Shown: positions 34,833-45,488, counted from the first letter of the stretch. The stretch is 64,000 nucleotides of DNA from Triticum aestivum (GCF_018294505.1 NC_057810.1:204122113-204186112), one strand, 5' to 3'. Program-made: numbers and translations. Notes: generated from the letters alone by a model not told the origin.

Positions 34833-36250
34833 GTTCTACGCCGGCAGAGCCCGGCCCCGCGCATACCTTAGCCGACGTTAGCCCCGACCGGAAACCAGGA
34901 CGGGACCAAGTAGTGAGGGGCTACGTGACAAGTTAGGCTCCTGAGTCGTGATGCTCAGGAGTCCCCCTTGGCGCACGAACAACAAGTAGCGAGGTGAGAT
35001 GTGTGGGTGAATCTACCATTCTACGTCTGCAGAGCCCGGCCCTGCACATACCTCAATCGCCGTTAGCCTTTCGGAACTAAGGAGTGAGGGGCTACGTGAC
35101 CAGTTAGGCTCCTGAGTCGCGATGCTCAGGAGTCCCCCTTGACGCTCAAACGTCCTTCGTACCTTGGCTCCGCTCGGGGAGGGACGTGCGACGAACCAGG
35201 CCCGAGGGGCCTGGCTGGGTGGTGTGCGTCTGGGCGTGACCCAGGCGTAGCCCCCGTGCCCAGCCCCCTCGCGCGGCACTCCAGAGGGGAGGCGTTGCGA
35301 TGAGGCCAGACACTGAGCTCTGGGCTCCTTGAGGTTGATGCGACCGGGGGCCACCCTCAGTTGTTTATCACCAGCGCGGAGCATAGCGCTTAAGTATGTG
35401 TACGGGCATAGCCACTCCTCGGCAGTGTCGTCAGCCAGCGCGGAGCATGGTGCTTCCACTGGTGCGTGGGAGGGGGCTCCCCTCCGGGAGGAACCCCCGG
35501 GGCATGTACAGCCCCACCCTGACACGTGGCTGGCACGGTAGGGCCTAAGGAGGTGTATCTGGGCACCCGTGAGCCAACGCGGGACTCACGGGGCCCTACC
35601 TCAAGGCGGGTTGCGCCTGGCACTGGGCCTTAACTTGTGATGTGTTCCTGCAAATTTGGCTAGATGCCAACGCTCTACGTCCTCGGGTCCCGGCCCTCGA
35701 GCGGGTCTCAGCCGTCGCTGGTTTGCCAGGTCGCGATGCCGTGGACAAAGCCAGAAGGTGAGGGCTGGAGAGCCAGTAGGAGCCCTGAGTCGCGATGCTC
35801 AGGTACCCCCTTTAACGTGCAAGCTTGGTTAGATGCCGACGCTCTACGTCCTCGTGTCCCGGCCCTCGAGCGGGTCTCAGCCGTTGCTGGTTTGCCAGGT
35901 CGCGATGCCGTGGACAAAGCCAGAGGGTGAGGGCTGGAGAGCCAGTAGGAGCCCTGAGTTGAAATGCTCTGGTACCCCCCTTTAACGTGCAAGCAGCCGA
36001 CATGAAGGAAGAAGAGGTGCCGTGGACCGGCATCAAATAACAAGCATGATAGGTCAAACGCATGGCCCGAAAATAAACGCAAGAGGGGTACATGCCGCTG
36101 GGTCTGACCCGAGTGACTTGGGGATGATGCAGCCCGAGGGGCGCCCCCAACAAAGTAAGCTAGGAACATAAAGTAAAAAAAGGGGATACATGCCGCAAGG
36201 ACGGACCCACGCGGCCTGGGAATAATGTAGCCCTGGGGGCACTCCCAGCT
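34833..36250. repeat. Tandem and dispersed repeats in the spacer of element B
   Basis: Units of the type CTCTACGTC...GCCCGGCC...GAGGGGCTACGTGAC...GCTCCTGAGTCG(C/T)GATGCTCAGGAGTCCCCC occur at about 34833 and 35021. A clean two-copy repeat with a 169-bp period starts at 35664 and 35833. A third repeat with about a 98-bp period (TACATGCCGC...) lies at 36090-36245. The string GATGCTCAGG recurs in most units. No coding potential; ORFs here are repeat artefacts. Confidence 0.75.
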
Positions 36251-36339
36251 GGAAACAAAACTTGAAGGATGTCACCTGATAGCATTGAAGACGAAGGGGT
36301 GTTGAAGTAGCGGACGTCATGGGCTGCGGAAGCCGATCT

Positions 36340-36693
36340 TCACGAGCCCCCAGGCCCAGGAGCCTCGGGAGGCTCCAGAGGCGCTGGTGGCTCCTCGCGG
36401 ACCATCTCCATCTCTGCCAGGACTGTGGAATGTCTGGCCTCCTGAGCCTCTAGGATGCTCCTCATGAGGCGCTGGTACGTGGCAGCCGCGTTCGGCAAGC
36501 CGTAGGGCATGCGAACGTAGTTGTGGGGTGGGCCTTCGCAGCGCCCCACGCGTGAGGGCCAAAAGTGCTCCAGAGAGGCGGCTCGGTTGAGCCCTGGGAT
36601 GTCGATGCAGACGCGCAGCCCACCATCCTCGCCTGGATGGGGAGCTGCGGCGGGCAAGCGGCGGCTGCCACTCATGACTCTTGACTCCTGCAA
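36340..36693 (-). pseudogene. Internally deleted reverse transcriptase piece of element B
   Basis: GGLRVCIDIPGLNRA corresponds to the N-terminal palm/fingers motif (normally followed by CPKD..PLPRID), and YVRMPYGLPNAAATYQRLM to the motif just before the catalytic loop. The about 50-60 residues normally between them, including the first catalytic Asp region, are reduced to about 22 unrelated ones. The sequence ends before the YxDD motif, so no enzyme can be made. It lies just after protease on the same strand, as in Gypsy pol. Confidence 0.75.
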
Positions 36694-36885
36694 CTCCTGC
36701 GTGATCTGACTGACGAACTCCTGAGGGTTTGGCCCTCCTTGCCTTGCTCCTTCCTAAGGGAAACGTGTTTTGAAACACGCCTCCAAGTGGTGCCCAAGCG
36801 CCTCCCTCGTGACCTTTGCAAGGTCGGTGGCCCTCCAGGAGGGAGCCCCCGAGCCCTGCTTGAGGAGGGCATTGGGCGCGCCTTC

Positions 36886-37821
36886 CTATGCGACAAAAGG
36901 AGGTGCCCCCTGAGCAGGCGCAGACCCTGAGGGGCCTGCCTCCTGAGGGGTCGGGCCTGGCGATGTCTTCTTCTTCTTGGGAGCGGTCTCACGGAGCCTC
37001 CCGCTCCCGTGATCTGGGTCTTCAAGTGATGCGGCCTGAAAAGCTCGCTCCAGGGAGCACACTGCGTCTCTTTCTTCACAAGGCACCGTGATGACTCCAC
37101 CGCTTCCTGGCATCTTGAGGATGTTGTAGCCGTGATGAGTCACGGCCATGAACTTGGCGAGAGATGGGTACCCGAGGATGGCATTGTATGGCAGGCGAAT
37201 GTTGGCGACGTCGAAGTCGATGAGCTCGGTGCGGTAGTTGTTGCGCACCCCGAATGTGACAGGGAGGCGGACATGCCCGATCGGAACCGTGGAGCCATCG
37301 GTGACTCCGGAGAAAGGCTTGGTTGGCTGAAGCTGGTCGTAAGGAACTTGGAGATTGTTGAATGTCTCTACGGACAGGACGTTGAGCCTTGCCCCACCGT
37401 CGATGAGGGTCCTGGTGACTTGCACGTTGCTGATGACTGGGGAGCAAAGCATCGGGAGGACTCCGGCTGTGGCCGCGCACTTGAGCTGATCCGCTGAGCT
37501 GAACGTGATGGCGCATGCCAACCACCCGAGGGGACGCGTGGCTTCGAGCTTGGGGAGGAATGCATTCACTTCACGAGCGAACTGCTTGAAGATGCGCTGA
37601 GAGGCTGGGGCTTGAGCTCCGCCCAGGATGCAGGCAATCGCGCGCGGCTCCTGGAAGCCCCCAGCCCCTCGTCCTGATGATGGTCCTTGTTTCTCCTTGG
37701 CTGCGGCGGCAGTGGAGGGAGGCCTGCGTTTCCTTGCGGACGACCCTCGCGAGGCTGATCTCTCCAGTCTCCCTCGCGAGGCTGATCCTGCCAGCGGTCC
37801 TCGCAAGGTCGGTCGCGCCAC
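36886..37821 (-). pseudogene. Aspartic protease region of element B
   Basis: Frame of 311 codons. The active-site motif TLIDGGARLNVLS again has DGG in place of DTG/DSG. It is followed by YNAILGYPSLAKFMAVTHH and ILKMPGSGGVITV, the conserved retropepsin C-terminal block of plant Gypsy elements. The N-terminal 90 residues are Arg/Ser/Ala-rich and continue the end of gag (IACILGGAQAP). The frame then runs into a Pro/Lys-rich tail (KKKKTSPGPTPQEAGP) and stops at 36886, disconnected from the reverse transcriptase remnant. It would mature Gag. Confidence 0.82.
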
Positions 37822-37931
37822 CCTTGGCGAGGGCTGCGGTCTTCCCAGTGTCCTGCGTTTCTTCCTCCTCCTCGGTCGTAGCCTCGATCGTTGTGGTCAG
37901 GGCGTCGGCCGATCCTCCCTTCTCGCACGGC

Positions 37932-39351
37932 TCAGAGATCTTGACATTCGTTGGTGTTGTGGGTGTGGAGGTCGTGGTACACACAGTACCGGCTGCCTTT
38001 GAAAGACTCGGTCTGATCTCTGCCCCGCTTGGTGTCTGGTTCTGCCGCGAGCATGGCAGCCCCCTTGCGCTTCACGTCCTTGGCCTTGGATTTCTTCTCT
38101 TCTGGGTCTCCAGCTGGCAGCTCGAGGAGGGAAAGGCGCCCTTCCTCAGCCCTAGCGCATTTGGTCACCAAGTTGAACAGCTCCAAGGAAGTGCACAGAT
38201 CTTCATGCATCATCAGCTCCTCCTTCATCTTGACGTCACGCACACCGTTGGAGAAGGCTGAAATGATGGCCTCCTCGGTCACTTTGGAATCTTGAGACGT
38301 GCGTTGTTGAAGCGCTGGATGTACTTATGCAGGGTCTCCCCTGGTTGCTGCTTGATGCAGCGCATGTCGCTCACGGTAGGTGGCCGGTCGCGAGTACCTT
38401 GGAAGTTGACGATGAAGCGGGTGCACATCTCGTCCCAGGAGGAGATCGTGCCAGGAGCCAGGTTCAGGAGCTAGGTGCGGGCCCCGTCCTTAAGTGCCAT
38501 GGGAAACCAGTTCGCCATGACCTTCTCGTCCCCGTTGGCGGCTTCGATGCCCAGCTCATAGAGCTGGAGGAACTCTGCAGGGTCGGCCGTGCCATCGTAG
38601 TGAGGAGGCAGGTCTGGCTTGAACTTGCAGGGCCACGCGACACTGCGCAGCTCGGTGGTGAAGGCGAGGCAGCCTGCTATGGCCATGGGAGGCCTTTGGT
38701 GACGAAGAGCTCGGTCTTGCGGGTCCCCATGCACTGTAGCTGGGAGCAGCGCGGGGTCTTGGTGCACTGGAACAGGAGCATGGTCGCAACGGGCCGAAGC
38801 AGGGAGCAGTCGTGCAGCCTCTTGGGGGCAAGGGACCTCTTGCCAGCTCCGCTCTTGCTGCACTAGCGCCGGACGGAGTGGGTTCCGCCCAGGGGCCACA
38901 CGCCTTGGGGCCAGGGCGCCTTCTTGAGGGGGAGGCGGCTGAGGCGCCCCCGGAGCTTCATCGCCCGCGTGGGGCGGGGCACGGTGCAGCGAGAAGGACG
39001 GCGCAGGGAGCCCCCTGCGGCGCAGACGAGCTCAGCGACGCGGTCGAGCCACTCTTCGTAGACGTCGTCGACTGGGCGGTAGCGCAGGAGCTTGTTTGCC
39101 GCGATGAGCGCAGCTCGAGCCTCCATGGCCGCGCGGGGTGCGCGGGACGAAGAACCAACTTGGATGAGCGAGGGAGTAACAGTGCGGCCGTCTCGCCTCA
39201 TGGATGGATGTGCTTGCTGCTCGTTCCCCGCCAGGCCGGTGGCGGCAGGCGACGGGGAACGGCGGGGGCGGCCGCCGACGGGGGCCGTCTGGGCGACGCA
39301 GGAAGCGAGAGCGGCTCGGCGCTCGGCACGGGCCCGACGAGCGTCTGACAT
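37932..39351 (-). pseudogene. Gag region of element B (broken)
   Basis: ATG at 39351 (MSDARRARAERRAALAS) is 72 bp past the LTR. The N-terminus is Arg/Pro-rich. The gag core follows in a second frame from about 38899: WPCKFKPDLPPHYDGTADP, FLQLYELGIEAANGDEKVM and NWFPMALKDG. After TAG at 38471-38473 (Trp expected) come LLNLAPGTISSWDEM and FQGTRDRPPTVSDM with GETLHKYIQRF. A one-base loss near 38284 shifts to VTEEAIISAFSNGVRD. It ends with zinc-knuckle-like CVYHDLHTHNTNEC (about 37980-37935). So there are at least two frameshifts and one nonsense change. It would form the particle shell. Confidence 0.8.
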
Positions 39352-39404
39352 GGATGCGATGGTCGGTGAAGAACAGGGCGGCGGAAGATGAATTCCGGTG
39401 CACC

Positions 39405-39422
39405 CCTACCTGGCGCGCCAAA
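39405..39422 (-). promoter_or_regulatory. Primer binding site region of element B
   Basis: Directly after the 5' LTR on the minus strand: TTTGGCGCGCCAGGTAGG. TGG fits a tRNA CCA end. I could not identify the tRNA. Confidence 0.6.
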
Positions 39423-40325
39423 TGTCGGATTTTGGGTTCCGGCAGACCCTCTATATTTGAACACTGGGGTGCATGCGGAGATTTCGCCCTCTTCCTACCT
39501 ACACCTCGCCACCTCGCTAGGATCTAAGCTATGAAAGGAACAACACAAGAGACATAGAGTTTATACTGGTTCAGGCCACCATTGTGGTGTAATACCCTAC
39601 TCCAGTGTGTGGTTTGTGGATTGCCTCTTGGGCTGATGATGAACAATACAAGGAAGAACAACCTCGCGAGGGTCTGTTCTTGGCTGGTGCGATGAACTGC
39701 TAGGGGGAGTTCAGTCGCCCTTTCAGATTGATCTCTCAATGCCCTACCCTGGGGGTGGCTAGTCCTATTTATAGGCAAAGGCCCTGGGCCTCTTCCCAAA
39801 TATTGAGCAGGAAGGGCGCCAACAATCGGCCATATTGAAGGGGAACATTTAGTACACTTATCCTGACTAAAGTTGGTCCTTGCCTGCCAAAGGCTCTGGT
39901 GGTGACGCCTTCCTGGGCTCCACGATGACTTCCTTCCTGCCATTGCGGCGGTCTTGGTCTTGTTGCACCGAAATGGATGTCTTTGCTTGATGCTCTCACC
40001 TGCGCTTGCTCCCTTTGCACCAAAGAGGAAACAAGGACTCTGCGCAGGCCGGCGCTCGCCTGGCTCCCACCTGGCTTTGGTCGTCATGGCTTGCGTCATG
40101 GGAACCTTGTGAGGTACCCCGCCTTGATCTCTCCGCCTCCTCGCGAGCCAGCCTGACGAGGCCGTGCCTGAGGAAGCTCCCTGTCGTCCACCCCGCGAGG
40201 CTTGGCCCCTCGCGAGGGTCTTGAGCTCGTGCTGATGAAGGTGGGCCGTGCTGGGCCGCCCCTCGAGTCACGCCGCAGGCTGCAGGTAGGCAACTCTGGG
40301 GACCCCCATTCCCAGAACACCGACA
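39423..40325 (-). repeat. 5' LTR of element B (903 bp)
   Basis: Same ends as the left LTR (TGTCGGATTTTGGG ... AACACCGACA on the plus strand). TATA (CTATAAATA) on the minus strand at 39766-39774. Followed by the duplication GACAT at 40326. Confidence 0.93.
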
Positions 40326-40767
40326 GACATGACATATTCACAGCTACGATGTGTAAACTAAGCAGAAGAATTTTGAAGAAAATAGAAGTAATGCAAGCTA
40401 GACTCCATATGAAAAATGCAACCAATATTACTCTGCCAAGTTAAAAAGTGCCTTGTCATAAGTGGCAATTCGAAAAATTAGAAGCAGTACAATGTAGAAA
40501 TCAATGCAAGATGCAACCACTATCAAACTGCCATGTTAAAAGTGTCCAATCATGAGTGACTGATGCGGGATACACAACAACAGTATTTTGATGTAAGAAC
40601 ATGGTATGATAGATAGATGCAGTGTATTCTAGACACAGAACGCCATGTCATATGCACATGTATAATGTATGAACTCAGCAGGTGCAATTTAATCAAAATA
40701 GAAGAATACAGGCTACAACATATGCAACATGAAACCAATTATCACACTGTCAACTTAGAGCAAGCAC

Positions 40768-40932
40768 CTGCGATGGTGGAGTACGGGAGATGAACTCATC
40801 ATGTAGACTTGGGACTTCAACTTCATTAGCAGTAGCAGTTGAAAATCTAGAGAGTCTCTGTTTGCATCGGTGCGGAGGACCACCAACATCCCCTAACTTA
40901 CTCTTTTCCTTCCTATTTTCGGATATTTCCTT
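40768..40932 (-). pseudogene. Cassette exon (165 bp) of the CACTA 2 gene
   Basis: Acceptor TTGACTTCAG and donor before GTGCTTGCTC. 55 codons in phase 0 include KEISENRKEKSKLGDVGGPP. It is the closest cassette to element B and clearly diverged from the 150-bp copies. The 165-bp length matches one type II exon of CACTA 1. Confidence 0.6.
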
Positions 40933-41345
40933 CTGAAGTCAAAACCACAAGAAGATGAATAAAATTAGCTCTGCATAACTGGTTGATGCATGATACAGAT
41001 GAACACTACTTTGACGTAAGGCAAGCGCATGATAGGAGGATGAAATATATACAAAAAAGACAACATTTCATATTCACACGTATGATAGGAGGATGGAATA
41101 TGTATGAAAAAACAGTAAGCGAAAGGCATTTCAACAAAATTAGAAGAAATGAAAGCTAGGCACCATATGAACATGCAACCAATATCACTCTATCAGGTAA
41201 AAGTGTCTCGTCGTAAGTGCCATTTCAAGAAATTAGAAGCAGTACAAGCTAGAAGACAATGCAAGATGCAACCTACATCATAGTCCCAAGTTAAATGTGT
41301 CTTATGGGTAAGTGATTGTTCCAGGTATAAGTTGTAAGCTACGCA

Positions 41346-41830
41346 CATGCAATTCAACATAGTCAGAAGCAATACAAACTAGACATCATACAGAAAACGC
41401 AACCACATATAACAGTTCCATGTTAGAGCAAGCACCTATGATGGTGGAGTAGGGGAGATGTTCTCATCATGTACACATATGTTCTAGAAACAGGAACACG
41501 TGTCATATTCACAGGCATTATGTTTAAATTAAGCAGATGCAATTCAACAAAGTTAGAAGCAATACAAGCTAGACATCATACGCAACATGCAACCACGTAT
41601 AATAGTTCCAAGTTAGAGCAAGCACCTGTGATGGTGGAGTAGGGGAGATGTGCTCATCATGTACACCTATGTTCTAGAAATAGGAACACGTGTCATATTC
41701 ACATGGATTATGTGTAAAGTAAGCAGATGCAATTTAACAAAGTTAGAAGCAATACAAGCTAGACATCATACGCAACATGCAACCACATATAATAGTGCCA
41801 AGTTAGAGCAAGCACTTGTGATGGTGGAGT
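41346..41830 (-). repeat. 190-bp tandem repeat with cassette-exon ends
   Basis: The marker GCAAGCAC (exon donor side) recurs at 41428, 41618 and 41808, exactly 190 bp apart. The first two copies keep only about the last 38 bp of the exon (GATGGTGGAGTAGGGGAGAT on the plus strand) joined to intron sequence. The third leads into the full exon at 41816-41992. So a truncated exon-intron piece was itself amplified. Confidence 0.8.
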
Positions 41831-41992
41831 AGGGGAGATATGCTCATCATCTACACAGCTAAATTGACTGTCTAGCCTTGCGTTGTCTTGCGAATCTTGG
41901 TGGGGGGATGGCGGAGTAGAATCTGTAGAGAACCTCCGTTTCAGTTGCTCGGAAGGACCACCATCATCCAATGCCTTGCCAATTTCCTTCAT
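41816..41992 (-). pseudogene. Cassette exon (about 177 bp) of the CACTA 2 gene
   Basis: Reads KMKEIGKALDDGGPSEQLKR with SPTPPSQ before the donor, then GTGCTTGCTCTAACTTGG. The acceptor is uncertain: the position used in other copies has lost its AG, and AATAAAG|ATG would give 59 codons, still phase 0. Diverged from the four 150-bp exons. Confidence 0.5.
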
Positions 41993-42588
41993 CTTTATTG
42001 ATTTTGCATTGTGAGGTCAAACTAACAAGAAAAAGGAATATAATTCGCTCTTCAGAACTCATTCATGCATGATACTGACGAACACTACTTTGATGAAAGG
42101 CAAAGTCATAATACGAGGATGGAATATGTACGAAAAAATGGATGGCTTGACATATTCACACCCATGATGTGGTAACTAAGCAGAAGGCACTTCAACAAAT
42201 TAGAAGCACTGCAAACTAGACACCATATGAAAGGTGCAATCAATATCACCGAGGCAAGTTAAAACTGTCTCGTCATAGGTGGCGTTCATCAAACTAGAAG
42301 CAATACATGCTAGAAATCATATTCAAGACGCAAACCAATATCACACTGCCAACTTAAAGGTGTTCCATCATAAGTGACTGATGCAGGATACACAAGAACA
42401 GTAGTTTCATGTAAGAACATGGTGTGATAGATAGATATAGTATGTACCAAAAACAAGAAAGCGTGTCATATTCACACATATCATGTGTAAGCTAAGCAGA
42501 TGTAGTTTATACTAATTAGGAGCAATACAAGCTAGATACCATATGCAACATGCAACAAGACATCACGCTGCCAAGTTAGAGCAAGCAC

Positions 42589-42738
42589 CTTGGATGGTGG
42601 AGTAGGGGAGCGGAGACTTGGACATTGTAATGCACTATCAGTACAAGGAGAATCGGTATAGATGCTCCGTTTACATTGCTGCAGAGGACCACCATCATCG
42701 CCTTCCTTACTCTTTTCCTTCCTCTTTCTTGATTTTGC
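42589..42738 (-). pseudogene. 150-bp cassette exon, copy 1
   Basis: Acceptor TTGACAAG|GCAAAATC, donor CATCCAAG|GTGCTTGC. Exactly 50 codons, phase 0, no stop: starts AKSRKRKEKSKEGDDGGPLQ, ends RSPTPPSK. The basic cluster KSRKRKEKSK looks like a nuclear localisation signal; the rest is Ser/Thr/Pro-rich. Adding or losing one copy leaves the frame intact. Confidence 0.72.
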
Positions 42739-43311
42739 CTTGTCAAGTCAAACCCACAAGAAAAAGGAATAAAAATTGCTCTTCAGAACACATTGATGCA
42801 TGATACTAACGAACACTACTCTGATGAAAGGCAAAGTCATGATACGAGGATGGAATATGTACGAAAAAATGGACATATTCACACCTATGACGTGCTAACT
42901 AAGCAGAAGGCACTTCAACAAATTAGAAGCACTACAAACTAGACACCATATGAAAGGTGCAATCAATATCATGCTGCCAAGTTAAAACTGTCTCATCATA
43001 GGTGGCGTTCATCAAACTAGAAGCAATACATGCTAGAAATCATATTCAAGACGCAAGCTAATATCACACTGCCAACTTAAAGGTGTTCCATCATAAGTGA
43101 CTGATGCAGGATACACAAGAAGAGTAGTTTCATGTAAGAACATGGTGTGATAGACAGATATAGTATGTACCAAAAACAGGAAAGCGTGTCATATTCACAC
43201 GTATCATGTGTAAGCTAAGCAGATGCAGTTTACACTAATTAGGAGCAATACAAGCTAGACACCATATGCAACATGCAACCAGATATCACACTGCCAAGTT
43301 AGAGCAAGGAC

Positions 43312-43461
43312 CTTGGATGGTGAAGTAGGGGAGCGGAGACTTGAACCTTGTAATGCACTATCAGTACAAGGAGAATCGGTACAGATGCTCTATTTACGTT
43401 GCTGCAGAGGACCACCATCATCGCCTTCCTTACTCTTTTCCTTCCTCTTTCTTGATTTTGC
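43312..43461 (-). pseudogene. 150-bp cassette exon, copy 2
   Basis: Same length, phase and splice borders as copy 1, with the conserved KSRKRKEKSKEGDDGG start. One marker base differs at the donor side (GTCCTTGC instead of GTGCTTGC). Open reading frame. Confidence 0.72.
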
Positions 43462-44042
43462 CTTGTCAAGTCAAACCCACAAGAAAAAAGAATAAAATTT
43501 GCTCTTCAGAACTCATTGATGCATGATACCGATGAACACTACTCTGATGAAAGGCAAAGTCATGATACGAGGATGGAATATGTACGAAAAAATGGATGGC
43601 TTGACATATTCACACCTATGATGTGGTAACTAAGCAGAAGGCACTTCAACAAATTAGAAGCACTGGAAACTAGACACCATATGAAATGTGCAATCAATAT
43701 GATGCTGCCAAGTTAAAACTGTCTCTTCATAGGTGGCGTTCATCAAACTAGAAGCAATACATGCTAGAAATCATATTCAAGATGCAAACTAATATCACAC
43801 TGCCAACTTAAAGGTGTTCCATCATAAGTGACTGATGCAGGATACACAAGAAGAGTAGTTTCATGTAAGAACATGGTGTGATAGACAGATATAGTATGTA
43901 CCAAAAATAGGAAAGCGTGTCATATTCACACGTATCATGTGTAAGCTAAGCAGATGTAGTTTACACTAATTAGGAGCAATACAAGCTAGACACCATATGC
44001 AACATGCAACCAGATATTACACTGCCAAGTTAGAGCAAGCAC

Positions 44043-44192
44043 CTTGGATGGTGGAGTAGGGGAGCAGAGACTTGGACCTTGTGATGCACTATCAGTACAA
44101 GGAGAATCCATACAGATGCTCCGTTTACGTTGCTGCAGAGGACCACCATCATCGCCTTCCTTACTCTTTTCCTTCCTCTTTCTTGATTTTGC
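44043..44192 (-). pseudogene. 150-bp cassette exon, copy 3
   Basis: Same borders and phase as the other copies. The acceptor reads TTAACAAG|GC instead of TTGACAAG|GC, so the AG is kept. Open over 50 codons with the usual basic N-terminal block. Confidence 0.72.
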
Positions 44193-44773
44193 CTTGTTAA
44201 GTCAAACCCACAAGAAAAAGGAATAAAATTTGCTCTTCAGAACTCATTGATGCATGATACCGACGAACACTACTCTGATGAAAGGCAAAGTCATGATACG
44301 AGGATGGAATATGTACGAAAAAATGGACGGCTTGACATATTCACACCTATGACATGGTAACTAAGCAGAAGGCACTTCAACAAATTAGAAGCACTGCAAA
44401 CTAGACACCATATGAAAGGTGCAATCAATATCATGCTGCCAAGTTAAAATTGTCTCGTCATAGGTGGCGTTCATCAAACTAGAAGCAATACATGCTAGAA
44501 ATCATATTCAAGACGCAAACTAATATCACACTGCCAACTTAAAGGTGTTACATCATAAGTGACTGATGTAGGATACACAAGAAGAGTAGTTTCATGTAAG
44601 AACATGGTGTGATAGACAGATATAGTATGTACCAAAAACAGGAAAGCATGTCATATTCACACGTATCATGTGTAAGCTAAGCAGATGCAGTTTACACTAA
44701 TTATGAGCAATACAAGCTAGACACCATATGCAACATGCAACCAGATATCACACTGCCAAGTTAGAGCAAGCAC

Positions 44774-44923
44774 CTTGGATGGTGGAGTAGGGGAGCGGAG
44801 ACTTGGACCTTGTAATGCACTATCAGTACAAGGAGAATCTGTACAGATGCTTCGTTTACGTTGCTGCAGAGGACCACCATCATCGCCTTCCTTACTCTTT
44901 TCCTTCCTCTTTCTTGATTTTGC
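44774..44923 (-). pseudogene. 150-bp cassette exon, copy 4
   Basis: Same borders and phase. On the intron side of its acceptor the last about 40 bp (exon start plus acceptor) are duplicated (44935-44975), giving two candidate acceptors 41 bp or so apart. Confidence 0.7.
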
Positions 44924-45488
44924 CTTGTCAAGTTACTCTATTCCTTCCTCTTTCTTGATTTTGCCTTGTCAAGTCAAACCCACAAGAAAAAGGAATAAAA
45001 TTTTCTCTTCAGAACTCATTGATGCATGATACTAACGAACACTACTTTCATGTAAGGCAGCCGCATGATAGGAGGATGGAATATGTATGAAAAACAGGAC
45101 GGCGTGACATATTTTCATGTATGATGTATAAAGTGTAAACTAAGCACAAGGTGCTTGAACTTGTTAGAATCAATGCAATCTAGAAACCATATGAAAGATG
45201 AAACCAATATCACTGTGCCAAATTAAAAGGGTGCCCTAACAAATGTATTTGACCAAATTAGAAGCAATACATGGCCACAGGCTAGAAATAATATGCAATA
45301 TGCAACGAATAAAGGTGACTCATCATAAGTAATTGATGCAGGATACAGAAGAGAGGTAGTTTCATGTAAGAACAAGGTTAACACATGGATGTAGTGTGTA
45401 CCAAAGATATGATAGCTCTACAACATGCATGGCACACTAAATTACTACAGGATTCTATGAAAATAACATTCGACTGAAAACAAATAGG

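Larger units (their letters stand above)
30947..40325 (-). mobile_element. Gypsy element B, complete, 9379 bp, TSD GACAT
   Basis: Two LTRs (904 and 903 bp) with identical 5-bp duplications GACAT at 30942-30946 and 40326-40330. Minus-strand order: 5' LTR (right), primer site, gag, protease, a deleted reverse transcriptase piece, repeat-rich spacer. A plus-strand antisense ORF and the 3' LTR (left) complete it. By eye the LTRs differ at about 41 positions plus one indel (about 4.5%, mostly transitions). At 1.3e-8 substitutions per site per year this gives roughly 1.8 million years (inference). It lies inside CACTA 2, so CACTA 2 is older. Confidence 0.93.
42581..45300 (-). repeat. Tandem array of about 723-731-bp exon-intron units
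   Basis: The marker GCAAGCAC/GCAAGGAC starts units at 42581, 43304, 44035 and 44766 (periods 723, 731, 731). Units are nearly identical across exon and intron, including GGAGCAATACAAGCTAGA and TGTAAGAACATGGTGTGATAG. An older unit starts at 41808 (period 773). Similarity fades after about 45300. The last unit has an extra 40-bp duplication of the TTCCTTCCTCTTTCTTGATTTTGCC end at 44935-44975. Confidence 0.92.
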
